A DNA stretch of 64,000 nt from Persicaria tinctoria. Its lineage: Eukaryota > Streptophyta > Magnoliopsida > Caryophyllales > Polygonaceae. The position numbers and the translations under genes were made by a program. Positions 11,278-23,047 of this stretch are shown piece by piece (position 1 is the first letter of the stretch; each line of letters starts with the position of its first letter). Location: positions 78,497,160-78,561,159 of the forward strand of contig JBANSL010000005.1 in the NCBI GenBank assembly GCA_037127255.1, given 5' to 3'. Under the pieces are notes generated by a model. That model was given only the letters and a program-made list of their open reading frames with translations. It made no database searches and was not told the origin of the DNA.

Positions 11278-11869
11278 AGATCACAGCGTTCTCATTTTAA
11301 CTAATGAGCAAGGAAGGGGTAGCTAACTATTTCACAATTCAACACAATGCTTGATTTTCCTACGAATTGGGGTTAATAGGAAATGGTACTTAGTGTCTGG
11401 AATGTACCAATATAAACCAAGATGCACCAAGTCTTCAGAGGTGGCGACCCCAGTTTTGAGCATCCGGCCTGTAACAACTATTAGGGTAAAAAATTCAGTG
11501 TCACCATGAAACTAAGAAAGGCACGAGCTAAAAATTCTTTACAAATTATTGGTCGATGAGAAGCATGTGAACAATGGTGGTGCGTTATTTTAAGGAAGAT
11601 ATATCAATGTTAATTACTAGACCCGGAGATCAAGACTTGGTGTGAAAGTTGGGTCATCACTTTTATTTATAGAGCCCTAGATATTGATTTAGGTATGTTG
11701 TTCCACGGCGTAGGCTCTGATGATATATATATTTGCATTGTTTTAGGGTATATTTTTGCCACTCAGCGGATTGTAATAGCTTATATGCCTTAGACACATA
11801 TTTCTCATCCTTTTCATCAAGCTTAGCTCTCAAATTGATCAAAGCATATGCTACGTACACCTAAAAATC
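11278..11869. other. Intergenic DNA; no gene recognised
   Basis: This lies between the LINE insertion and the minus-strand copia remnant. Short open frames have no family features. Part of the right half may be decayed copia sequence, but I could not align it to RT motifs. Confidence 0.45.
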
Positions 11870-13330
11870 CTCTGGTTGACAGATGGCTTCTTCCCTCTCC
11901 ATACCTCCAAAGGAGTTCTATTCATAACAACTTTTAATTTGTTGGAGAGATATTGAGGATATAAACTGCAATATCAATTGCTTCACACCAAAATGTGTTT
12001 GACATCCTCTTAGCTTTGAGCATACTCCTGTCCATTTATACCACAATCTTGTTCTTTCTCTCTGCTACTTCATTTTTCTCAGGGGTATAAGGTACAACTC
12101 CCTCTTGATGCCTTTCTCTTCACAAAATGTAGTGAATCCATTTGACAAGGATTCTCCACCTCTGTCTGTTCTCAGGACCTTCACCACTTTTCCTGAATAT
12201 TGTTTCTTTGCTATTACTTTAAACTTCTTAAAGCACTCAAATGCCTCTGATTTGAGCTTCAAAAAATAGGCCCAGCTCACCCTACTAAAGTCATTTGTGA
12301 TGAGCATAAAGTATTTACTTCCTCCAAATGACTCAGTCTGCATTGATCCACGTAAATCAGCATGCAATAACTCCAAGTAATCACTTGCTCTCGAAGACCT
12401 TCCACTTGGAAATGAAGCCTTAGACTGCTTTCCATACACACATCTTTCATAAAGCTCAAGTTCTCCAATTCTGGGAAGACCATGTACCATATCTTTTATG
12501 CTCAGCAATCTCAGACTTTGAACATTCAAATGACCATATCTGAGGTGCCAAAGCTTTGCATCCTCGATCATCTCCTTAGACTACCATGGCTCTACTAACA
12601 TTGAGAGATAAAACAAGATGAAACATCCTATTTCCTGTCATTGGTGCAACTACAATGACTTGATTAGACTTCTTCTCTCTAATCACACACGAGTCATCAT
12701 TAAAGAATGAATAGCTTGATCCTTGCAACTAACCAACACTCGACAAGTGGTGAGCTAATCTTGGCACATACTACACGTCATACAAAAGTTTCACATCTCC
12801 TTACACTATCTTGATAGCAATAATTCTTTTTCCTTCTGGTTGTAATACCTTATCGTCACCAAGCTAGTCTAACTCTACCTCTCTTAGGCTCATCCAACTC
12901 CCTAAACATAGCCCTTGAGCTAGACATATGATTTGAACATCCACTATCAAGATACCATACTCTATTCACATCATCTGTGATTTGAACATCTCTTTCTTCC
13001 CTTTTTGAACACTCTTCCTTCACTTAAAAGATCTTCCCATCCTTCTTATCACTCAATCTGCTCAGCCTCTCTTCATGAGCTTGCAGAGATCTTGTCAACT
13101 CTTCAAATTTGTAAGTTGACAAATATTTTGACTCCTTTATTACAGCTACCACATGATCGAACTTCTTTGTCAAGCTCCTCAACACAGTCTCAACACTTGT
13201 ATATATTTTTTCATCATATGACTTCATATGATTCACAGTTGCATATCCTCCTCTAGATAGAAATGCATGCACAAACTCCTTCTGTTGCATGCTCATGGTC
13301 TCAAACTCCCTTCTAAGTGATTGCAGCTTA
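11870..13330 (-). pseudogene. Ty1/copia retrotransposon remnant: gag and integrase, minus strand
   Basis: Reading right to left, 13296-13024 encodes a UBN2-type gag segment (SVETVLRSLTKKFDHVVAVI, FEELTRSLQAHEERLSRL). A protease-like stretch follows near 12950, then the integrase zinc-binding and core region at 12571-12065 (LWHLRYGHLNVQSL, ELLHADLRGSM, RTDRGGESLSNGF). NRTPLEVWRGKKPS near 11900 marks the integrase C-terminus. RT and RNase H are absent, and no LTRs were recognised. Several stops separate the blocks, so it is non-functional. Confidence 0.9.
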
Positions 13331-13594
13331 ACCGTAACCTAACAGCAACCTAACAGCTAACTCAATTTCAAATCAGAGTTTAAAACACATTATATTTTAA
13401 CATAAATGACCATCTATTATTATTTATAATCCATAAAGTTATATTATATTATAATATATATTATAATACAAATTAAAATTGTACATCAAATCAAATGACC
13501 TATAAATAGAGTACGTATGGGAGTAAAACCAAATTTTGACAGGTGAAAATAAAGGGTAATTCTAAACCATTTTTTTTAATCTTATATCACAGGG

Positions 13595-15025
13595 TGATAA
13601 TGCATATTTTATATAGTCATTTGTAGGTAGTCTTAGGTGCATCAGGTATTCGTATTGCATGTTTAATAAGCTTTTTCATATTGCTGGTCATTTGGTATTC
13701 AAAGTGCAGAATCTACCGTTTCTATTGTTTATTTTTAGGTTATAACATTCGGCCTCGAAAGGTGGAGAAATAATGGAGCAAATGGACAAAGAAGAGCTAA
13801 GGAACAAGAGCGGAAATGGAGAACATGGAGAAATCCCATCTTTAAGGTTTTGAGAAGTTGGAATTAGCTTCTAAGATCTTCGTGAGAATTGTAGTGCTTG
13901 GAAAGAGCTTTCCAACGCATATTCATATGCGTCAATCAGACAAAGGATGACTCCATAAAGTACGTTACAAGTTCAGTCTGCCGAAGCTGTCTACTGCATA
14001 TATATAGGCGGCGCTCGCCGCCATTTCCATGACGCCCACCACCTTGTTAGATCCGGATTTGCAATACGCGGCCAAATCTATCTTTGTGGGAACTTTTATT
14101 TAGCTTTCCTAGGGTTTTGGCCGACGCCTTTGAGCCCTATATTAGTCTTATTTCCAGCATTCATTCAATCAACTAATTGAGAACTTACATTCAACTAACA
14201 TTCCAATAATTCATTAACTCTAAGAGAGATGAAATGATTTAAGTTTAGGGATTTAAGGTTCGTTATGCTTGCCTAGAATTCTTGTGGTTTTGCTATGATT
14301 CAAGACTAATTGGTTGGTTGATTGTGAGCCTTGATTTCTATATTATTCACGAGTTACGTTTATTTATCATTTTGTTCTTCATTGCTTATATTTGTGATTC
14401 TTTCTATGTCCGCGCATCTAGTTAGAGTTCGCATCTTTGCTATGAATCCGTTGTTTGTTTCTCGATAGCAAACGAAGTCATTGATTTAGTGATATTTCTA
14501 TGCTTTTTTAGTGGATGATAACAATTGATCTATATCATTAGATGTTAATTATGCCGATTAGGGTTGTTCCAGTTGTGTCTTAATTGCATTGAATCGATAT
14601 GCCAATTGGTCTAAGCATTTGAGTTCTTAATGCTATTCTTTAGTGATATTGAATAAGGTGATTGTATTCCTGCGGATCCTTCAACTTGAATCAAGTCGAC
14701 ATAGGCTTAGGAATAATATTGATATCAACTCAAGGATCAAGTAAATCAATTAATGTTGTGAATTGTAGGCAAACCACACTCTTATCTTTTGTCTTCTCTT
14801 TGTTTCCATTCACATATTTATCTTAGTTTAGTTGCATTATTTTTCTTCATTCATATCCCTAGTCCATTGTTAGTGTCATAATTGATAAGCACATATTGCA
14901 TTGAGGTACTTATTTCTCTGTGGGTTCGACCCCTTACTTATCCGCTATACTGGGTTGCTAGTTAGTTTATTTGTTTGAGTTATTTCTTTGGCGAGGTGAA
15001 ATCTAACGATGTTTCCCTCTCGTCA
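13595..15025 (+). mobile_element. Solo LTR, Athila/Tat-like Ty3/gypsy, TSD CAGGG
   Basis: The LTR begins TGATAATGCATA at 13595 and ends CTCTCGTCA at 15025. CAGGG stands on both sides (13590-13594 and 15026-15030), the 5-bp duplication expected for retroviral-type integration. Length is 1431 bp. It shares the motif GAAAGAGCTTTCCAACGCAT and a -CGTCA terminus with the LTRs of the element at 42237-47887, so the two families are related. No internal sequence remains, so the copy arose by LTR-LTR recombination. Orientation is inferred from the matching termini. Confidence 0.9.
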
Positions 15026-15030
15026 CAGGG

Positions 15031-16520
15031 CATAGGATATGAAGCCAAAACAGAAAATATTTCTCATAGATACACTTGGTTTATCTATTTTTAAATTAGA
15101 TTATGGGATTCACTCATTTCCTTTTAAGGTTTTCTTTCCCAATAAAGTATGTTTATCATGTGCCCTTAGGGTTTCCAATAGACAAATTAAATCGGATTAT
15201 AAATTAAAAAAATATATATTAAGTAAATAAAGAGTTGTTAGTTGTTTACTGGTAATTACCAAAAAAAAAGAGGGGAACCACACATCTGCACCTGGTGTTT
15301 GAAATGATAGATGTCTAATAAGTGCCTGTAAAATTGCAAATTAAAAAGTAGCTACAGGTTAGGGTTGGTGGGGTGGGGTGGGGGTGAAAAACTTTGGAGA
15401 TGAAAGCTGTGGACCAATCAGAAAAAGAGTGGCAAGTGCAAGAATTCATATAAAAATTAAGAAATAATGCGGGTATAAAATAGCCTTTCGTGGGGTGGGG
15501 GAGTGGATTGATGAAGTAAAGAAAAAGAAGGGTAAAGCATATTAGCATGCTTCATTGCTTCAATGAGAAAACCCCAACCAAAGCCAACAACAATAATATT
15601 CTTCCACTTGAACACAAAGAAGAAAGAAGTGATTGAAAGTACTGATGGATGCAAGTGTTCATTTCAGTCTCTCTCTTTCTCTCTCAATTGTTGTGTGTGG
15701 ATGTGCTGTGTGGGGAGAGAGAGATATAAGATGAGATGAGATGAGGTAGGCATATATAATAGGCATCACCTTAGGGATGGGATAGGCCCAGGGGAATGGT
15801 GTGTGTGTGTGTAGTTGCTTCTCTTTTTGTGGAAAGCGACCTCTTTGGAGACACAACACACATCAGTCAAACCACAAAACTAAAGGATATATATATATAT
15901 TTGTTACTTGTTACTTGTTACTACTAATATGGAGTCTTTAATTAGGGCAGTCCATGTCCATGTCCATGGCAATTTATGGGTCCATTTGCCCTACCCCTCC
16001 CCCAACCCCCTAAATCTAATTGCCCCTTGAATTATTGTCCTCACCACAACCTTTACTTACACCTGTCATTCATCTATTCGCTCTTACTTCATTTTATCCG
16101 AGTTTTTTTAATTAAAAAAAAAAAAACCTAGAGAGTTAGGGCTAACAGGAGGGACTGGTATTTCCCATTAGCAAGGTCAGTGAAATTTCTTTTGGAATTT
16201 TAACAAATTAAGGAGTGAAGAGAACTTTAGAATAAATAAATTCTAACACAAGGTGGTTAATTTGATTGCTGTAACAAAACAAATCTCTATAGTGACCTTA
16301 AAAGACACATTAAATTTGAAAGCATGTATAGAAAAAAATGAACAGTTGCATCTTTAATTTTGAAAGAGAGAAAGAAAGGGATCAGAATTGAAAGCACCCT
16401 CTACCTAAGCAGCTAATTAAGCTAAGCCAAGCTCATCTTCTTGATTCCAGTTGGAGTTGCACACAAAATTGATCCCACGTGAAGAGGATCCCCACTCACA
16501 CAACTCTCACAAACTGATCT

Positions 16521-16560
<40 letters not shown>

Positions 16561-17575
16561 CTTGCAGCTGCAGCTGCTTCTCTTTAATTGTGCTGTGTAT
16601 TGTATATTGTACCTTAGCTTCTTTCCTCTCCCTTTCATATGTCTGCATCACACATGGGATGGGAGCCCCATTTACTTTCATATAATGTGCAAAAAAGTTG
16701 TTAAATTAATTAGGTATTTCTTCCATCAGGATAAATTCCATCATCATCTTCTTCTTTCTCTCTCAATCCCCATCTTAATCACAAATTGCACCTTGGATTT
16801 TAGATTTGTTTGGTTCCAGTTTCCCTCTCTCTCTCTCTCTCTAGTCTCTTTCCCTTTCATTTTTTTTTCTTTTTCTTTTTTTTTTTAAAAAAAAAACTCT
16901 TGCTCCGAACTGTAATTATCCAAACCCCAACAAGTTCTGATCCATGAACATGAAACCCATTTAGATGCATGATTTTCTCCACTTCTGGTGATTTTGGTGG
17001 TGCCCTCAATTTCATTTAATTAGGTGAATCATCAGCCCCCTCTTTCTTCTACATATGTCATTGCTAGGTATATATCCATTCCCCTCTTTAAAATAATCAA
17101 TAATCTGAATGAACTGCTTTTTTGGTAATCTTTCCATTCTTTAATTTGGCATGGACAAGTAATTTCCAATTTTGGGTGCATTACCTTGTTGTTTTTTTTA
17201 CTAAATTTGTACATATAGCTAGTTAGAAATTAAAGACCCTACTAGCATCATACATATACATCATCTATATGTGGTTTGCAGTTCTTCCATTTCCTCCCCT
17301 TTTTTGGAATGAAGTTGTCTTCAATTTCAAGTTTAGATCGATGCAAAATAAAATTTTAAAAAAAAATAAAAGGATGTCAACTAATTAAGGTATATATCTT
17401 CTCACAGGACTGTAGTTCTTTGTGCAGGAACTCGTGTGTACAGAAAGCCTGATGGTGAAATTGGAGGGTTTATCACCATGAACCTTTTCTAAATGTCTCT
17501 CTCAAGGGCTGTTTGGTAGTTGCATTTCCAACAAACTTTTGGAAATTTGGGAGTGTTCAATTTGGAGTTGCGGTG
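15031..17575 (+). promoter_or_regulatory. Upstream region of the TCP gene with GA/CT-rich tracts
   Basis: No other gene is seen in these 2.5 kb. The stretch contains (GA)n tracts, CT-rich stretches (16740-16870) and the poly-A/T runs usual in plant 5' flanks. Transcription start and any 5' UTR intron are not determinable by eye. A possible acceptor TCTTCTCACAG lies near 17408, 170 bp before the start codon. Promoter elements were not assigned individually. Confidence 0.4.
16523..16557. repeat. (GA)n microsatellite
   Basis: An uninterrupted GA run of about 17 units, one kilobase upstream of the TCP start codon. GA tracts are common in plant promoters and 5' leaders and are length-polymorphic. 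Confidence 0.95.
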
Positions 17576-18868
17576 ATGTTTACGCCTACAAACCATGTTG
17601 AGGAGGATCCAATCTCTTTCATGGACCCATATTCATCTCTCCTTTCACCCTTCAGTTACTGTGGGATTGATGGCTATATCCCTAATTACTACTACCATGA
17701 TGAATCTATGAGTGCCGGGGAGAGCATAGCTCAGCAGCTTGCCGAATCAAGTAATGAGCCTAAAGTTAACCGGGGAGACATCAATGGAATAGTAGAACAA
17801 GACAATAGTAGAAACAACAACCATACTTCTGTCCAACAGCTGATCTCTAGTTCTAGAATAAGAAGATCTTCAAAAGCAGATAGGCACAGCAAAATTGCAA
17901 CGGCCCAGGGACCGAGAGACCGGAGAATGAGACTCTCCCTTGATGTTGCAATACCCTTTTTCAAGCTGCTGGATATGTTGGGCTATGACAAACCCAGTGA
18001 AGCTATCAAATGGTTGCTACTGCAGTCAGAACCTGCTATTGAAGAGCTGAAGAAAACCAAACCTAGCCCGGCGAGCTGCAGTAATAATGATGCTAAGAGT
18101 GGTGCACCATCTACACCTGAAGGTGAAGAAGCTGTGGGGAATACAGTTTATTACAAAATCCCAAGTGAGACGCCAACAAATGTTACTCCAAGTTCTAAGG
18201 ATCAAAAGGCTAAAAAGACAAGAAAGATCAGTAGTGCAGTACTGAAACCAGTGGCGAAAGAACTGAGGAAGAAAGCCAGAGAAAGAGCGCGAGAAAGAAC
18301 ACAGAAGAAGAAGGAGGTGAGTATGCTGATCAATGTTGATACTGCTGCAGGAAGATGTGTTAATTATGAGGTGCTGAATCTTCACCAGCGCCATGTAAGG
18401 CATAAAGTCAGCAATGACATCGGAGTTGACTCAACTTCTCAGACTCAAAATTTGAGGCCATCCTCGGATGTTCCTTATATGATTGAGCAGCAGATTCAGT
18501 GTGAAAGGATTCCCTTTGGGACTCCAGATGATTTCACTGCCACCTCTTCGGTTCTCAGTGCAAATTGGAGCCAGCTTATGAGCTTGAATTACCAGCAGGA
18601 GGATCAAACTTGCCAATTTGTAAGCCATATTTTTGTACTACAAGCATAAAATATGATTCATCACTACCATACATCAATACATACATGACACAAATATTTA
18701 GAATAATATATTAAGTTAAATCCAATGTAAAAATGATCTTGTTTTCAACCGATTCAGTTATATATACTGCTGATAATTAACCTAACTGCGTGCATTTAAC
18801 AGAAACCAATCCCGGAGTTTGAGGTTCAAGGAGCATCATGGGAACCCTACAGCTATCAACATGTGTAA
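17576..18868 (+). CDS. CYC/TB1-like TCP transcription factor
   Basis: Two exons, 17576-18619 and 18803-18868, are joined over a 183-bp GT-AG intron and give about 369 residues. The start is the first in-frame ATG ([12 protein letters not shown]); upstream codons lack an ATG. The TCP domain (about residues 98-158) carries the basic region [20 protein letters not shown] followed by a helix-loop-helix ending [17 protein letters not shown]. An arginine-rich R domain ([19 protein letters not shown], about 228-246) lies downstream. TCP plus R domain and a late intron fit the CYC/TB1 (ECE) class II clade, nuclear DNA-binding regulators of axillary growth and floral symmetry. Helix I is unusual: [20 protein letters not shown] has a proline where the clade normally has Arg-Lys, and the segment after the loop resembles CIN-type TCPs. 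The subclade (CYC1, CYC2 or CYC3) is not resolved. Exon 2 encodes [21 protein letters not shown]. Confidence 0.92.
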
Positions 18869-20480
18869 AAGTACTGGCATTCCTGATAGCTAGCTAGTGC
18901 CACATACAATTTCCCTCCAAACTGGAGAGGTGTATCTCTAAATTTGCATGTAAGCTCTAGTAAACTACTTCCTTGTAAAGTTGTCCTACTTCTGTTTGCC
19001 TTTATTCATATCATATTTCATTGCCTCTTTCCTACTGAATTATCAATCATGGAAAGACAAACTATACATGAGACTGAGAGTTAACATATATACCTGCATG
19101 AATAAACAGTATATATATATATACAGATGAACAAGTGAAATTTGAGAAAGATGGTTGCTATAGGAGTTTTAGAAAAAAGGCCAGGAAGCCACTTAATGTA
19201 TAGATTATATATGATCAGTATATTGAAAAAGCTAATACACTTTGGTCAGTTAATTCCAAAAGAAGCTCTTATGGTAGAAGCTTAGTGGAGGAAGTACTTT
19301 TAGTGTATATATTCAAATTAGGAGGCTGATGGGTGGTCAATGTTTTTGTAGCAGCTACTTTGTGGAGTTGGTGAAATAAACAAGGCAGGTGCATTCCCTT
19401 AAACCAACTCCATCAAAATCAGCAGCTGATAAACATAAACTGGATATATATATTGATGTACACTTGATATATAAAACCATGAATTTTTAAACATAGTACT
19501 CTCAAACTATTTAAACATAGTACTCTCAAACACACATTAAAGACTGACAGCCAATAGGCCTTTGTAGGGTGAGCGCGCTACATGATTTCCCCACCTCCAT
19601 AGACTTATATTATCAATCTAGTTCTGCAAATGCTACTCCTAGTCATGTGTCATATGTTGTATATGCCAACCGTAAAAAAACTAAGTATATATCGATCAAG
19701 GTAATGACCCATAAGCCGAAGAAGCGAAATAAAGAGAAAAGTATAGCCAGTTCCCTCTAGTTCAAGCTTCCCCATATCAAAGCATAAGCAGCTATTAGAT
19801 GTACCTTGAAGATACCCTCTAGGATCCATTTTATAGTCTAGTGTTTCTTCTTCGGATTGGCCAAATATCAACACATCTAAATATACTTGCTGATACTAAC
19901 GAATGCCTTTCGGTTTAAGATCAGTCCCCACACCTTAATTTGCTATTATTTCTTACTAACTTATTTTCATTGAGAATGGAATCTTACAAATCCTTGCAAA
20001 ACTAAGTGAAGTGAGATCTCATAAATATCAATGGCTTCAACTATGAACAGGTATAATGCATCGGTTCTAGATAGATGTTGCATATTCGAATATACTGCAG
20101 CTAGCATCTATATATCTAGAACCGCACAATTTAATGTCGGTCCTCAACCAACTAGGCTTTCCCACAATGAGCTAGGCAGTCTCCGGCCTCTTGTGATTAG
20201 AATGAACAAGAAAGACTCGAACGATCTAAGCTTAGATAATATATATGGCTCATACAAATTTTGAAGGACTTTTTGAGCTGCTCGAGCCGAGCCCTTATAC
20301 CTTTCTTGTATGATTGCTATATTCTACCTGCAGCTTTCTTTCTCTCTTAAGAAGTTTTCTTTCTCACTATGGGTTTTTCATCTTGGATAGATTAAACATT
20401 TTTATCTATTATCTATATAGATTATCTAAGATAACATGCATCATATCCTCGTTAGTCGATGCAAAAAGTTTGACAATATA
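18869..20480. other. 3' flank of the TCP gene; no further gene seen
   Basis: The proximal part presumably includes the 3' UTR of the TCP gene. There is a short duplicated phrase (AACATAGTACTCTCAAAC, near 19490 and 19513). Short open frames show no family features. Confidence 0.5.
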
Positions 20481-20482
20481 GA

Positions 20483-20695
20483 CAGGTACGGAACCAAAAA
20501 TTCAAATTCGGGTGGGCCAGATAGACTAAATTTTTCTCATACTATCATTTTTATTAACAAAACCCTTAATTTAATAAATAAATGAATATTTTTGTTAATT
20601 TTTACCTATTATTTTTTTTTTTGTAAAAATGGAACGGGCTGGAGCGGACCCTCAATCAACCCGCCCGTAGGTCCGTGCCTATCTATATGCTCTAA
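20483..20695. mobile_element. Possible small hAT-like MITE
   Basis: The left end reads TATAGACAGGTACGGAACC and the right end, reverse-complemented, TATAGATAGGCACGGACCT. The ends are inverted and about 200 bp apart, with a GGGTGGGCC / ACCCGCCCG pair just inside. The target-site duplication is unclear, so only the inverted termini support the call. Confidence 0.4.
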
Positions 20696-20863
20696 ATAGT
20701 TAGGTTAAACAACTCTTGAGCATCTAGAACCTTCTTTTATTGGAAGTTAAGGAAAAACATATAAAGAAGGAAATACACTAGCAAACTTCTTGTAAGTTCA
20801 ACACATCTATAGAGGTTCTAATTTAATCAAGTTCATGTTTTTTCGTTGTAAATATGTGGTGAG

Positions 20864-21558
20864 ACTAACTCCAATGGTGGTATGCAATTGTGTAAATGTG
20901 TATATTTTACACAATTTTGGCTCCAATGGTTGTTTTATATGGGTGCTCAAATGTGTACATTTGAGTATGAAGTGTGTATATTTGAGCACTCAATCCCCCT
21001 ACGTACAAAAACTTTCCCACTTTTTTGAGAAAGTGGATAAAAGTTTTATCCAATGAGAATAGAGAAGGCATGGCTTCATAAATGATTTTTTCATCATGTT
21101 TTTTTATAACTAAATTTGATTTAGTATAAATTAAATTAATCTAATAAATTTCATTTAAAAAGTCACATCTAATGATTAAGAAATTCATTTAAATATTTAA
21201 GTTTAAATCTAACAAAAAAATTAAGTTAGATTAGTGATATACATTTTTAAAGAAATAACCATCCAATTTTGTGAACAATATTAAAATTTTGATTTTTCAA
21301 ATTGTGGTGAAATTTTTTTTTTTTTATATATCAAAATGTGCGTAATAAAAATGTATAATACAAAATACATATTTAATTTTTAATAGATATTAATCACAAT
21401 TAAAATGTGAAGATAAATATAGATTACTCAGTTATTAAAAGAGATGTGTGTAAAAAACACACACTTTAACCAATGGAGTAAAATGCTAAAAAGTGGTGTG
21501 CAAAAATAAACATCTTGTGCAAATGTGCACATTTGTACACTTAACCATTGTGGATAGT
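20864..21558. mobile_element. MITE with imperfect terminal inverted repeats
   Basis: The left end ACTAACTCCAATGGTGG and the right end, reverse-complemented, ACTATCCACAATGGTT form imperfect inverted repeats. Both continue into TGTGTAAATGTG-like subterminal words, and CCAATGG and TTTGAG/CACATTTG words recur internally. About 695 bp, AT-rich, no coding capacity. Superfamily unresolved (PIF/Harbinger or hAT) because the TSD could not be fixed. Confidence 0.55.
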
Positions 21559-21780
21559 ATGATGTGCGGAAGCTTTTGAAGTTCATAAACATCAACCAAC
21601 CGAAATTAAGCACAATAGATATGTTTTGTTTTTATTTATACACACACAGCACATTTTCTAGCTATAAGATAGCTAAGAGATGTTTTTCTATAATCATCTC
21701 TTATTTATAAAGTTATATATAATTAAAATAAATTTCCTTTTCTACAATGTATTTATTAGAATATTATAACATCTAAATAC

Positions 21781-21979
21781 ATATACTAAAACTGATGCAT
21801 AACATTCTATATGACGACGTGTTTTGGTTGATTCTATAAAAAAAATTCATGCCAAAAAATAATTAAAATAATATCTATATACATATATACTAAAACTGAT
21901 GCATAACATTCTATATGACGACGTGTTTTGGTTGATTCTATAAAAAAAGTTCATGCCAAAAAATAATTAAAATAATATG
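21781..21979. repeat. 104-bp tandem duplication
   Basis: The block ATATACTAAAACTGATGCAT... at 21781 is repeated from 21885, including GACGACGTGTTTTGGTTG and CATGCCAAAAAATAATT. The copies are nearly identical, so the event is recent. Confidence 0.92.
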
Positions 21980-22495
21980 TTGTCATAATTTATAGAAAAT
22001 TATCATAAGTCATAATCTCTCTCTCTTTCTCTGTGTGATAAAAATATAAATCAAAACTATTCTATAGATTAATAAGATATGTTTTTAATTTGAAAAATAT
22101 TGTTTAAACATATATATAACTGGTTAATATAGAAATATATATTTTACTAAAAGAGTAGTGTTAGTAGGATTGATAGATTTACATGATTTTTTTATGTAGA
22201 TAAAATTTTACACAAATTTATGGTATATTTTTAAAGAATATAACGAAAGTTTAACAGGTGTGTATATATTTATTGTTATTACTTAAATCAAAATAATATA
22301 TTTTAAAGAGAATTAAAGAAAAAGCAGCACATGTGTGTGTATATATATATTTGTGTGTGTAATTCCTTATAGTGTATTATGTTAACACACTTAACTACTT
22401 AATGAAATGAAATCAATGGTGAAGATTAACATAGAACCAAAATTGTATATCCAGGTCCACATGTTGGGTGTGCACATGTAAAAAAAGGAACTCCT

Positions 22496-23011
22496 ACCAA
22501 TTACCTCTTACTCTATTGGTAAGGGTGAGGTATCTCAAAGGAGAGGTGTCGGGTTCGAATCCCACTTGGTGCACTTAGGCCATATTAACAAGCGCGTACG
22601 GCCAAGCGGTGTATACTAATCCGTAGGGCCAAGCCGAAGTGGTGAAGTGATCTGTGTGCAGGTAGGTGAGGTTACAACCGCTGATCGCACTTTGCGTAAG
22701 TGGTACTGAGCCTCCTCAAAAAATCCCGCAAGGGGTTTCTGGGGTGTGGGGCTAGTTACTATAAAAAGTTTACCCTACCAAAGTTTTTAGCCCCAGTGGG
22801 GGTGGCCTACTGGTGTGGAGCAAGGGGGTGGGAAGGAGGTCCCGGGTTCGATCCCTGCCTTCCCCCCTTTCCTTGAGATTTTTATCTAAGGTTTACATTG
22901 CTCCTTACCAGTGTGTCGAGCCGGCCGGCGCAAGCCGGTTTACCTGACACGTGGCTCTTGCCGGCTGGATCACGTGCTCGAGGTTTACCGTCAAAGGTGG
23001 GTTCCTCGCTA

Positions 23012-23040
<29 letters not shown>
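22496..23040 (+). mobile_element. Dimeric tRNA-derived SINE (two pol III heads, one poly-A tail)
   Basis: Two tRNA-like promoter modules lie in tandem. The first has CTCTATTGGTAAGG as an A box and GGGTTCGAATCCC as a B box (about 22510-22562). The second has TGGCCTACTGG (22803) and GGGTTCGATCCC (22844-22855). A single A tract of about 26 bases ends the unit at 23040. AACTCCT occurs at 22489-22495 and 23041-23047, a candidate 7-bp target-site duplication enclosing both modules. Its first two A residues touch the poly-A tail, so five bases are the firm part. The simplest reading is one dimeric SINE rather than two independent insertions. Confidence 0.7.
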
Positions 23041-23045
<5 letters not shown>

Positions 23046-23047
23046 CT

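Noticed and set aside
16451..16888. 145-codon plus-strand open frame upstream of the TCP gene
   Set aside because: It is made of the GA microsatellite (Glu-Arg repeats) and CT/T-rich runs (Leu-Ser-Phe); no family features.
17513..17575. Extending the TCP protein 21 residues upstream
   Set aside because: The extension would need to start at a TTG codon; there is no in-frame ATG before 17576 and the added residues resemble no TCP N-terminus.
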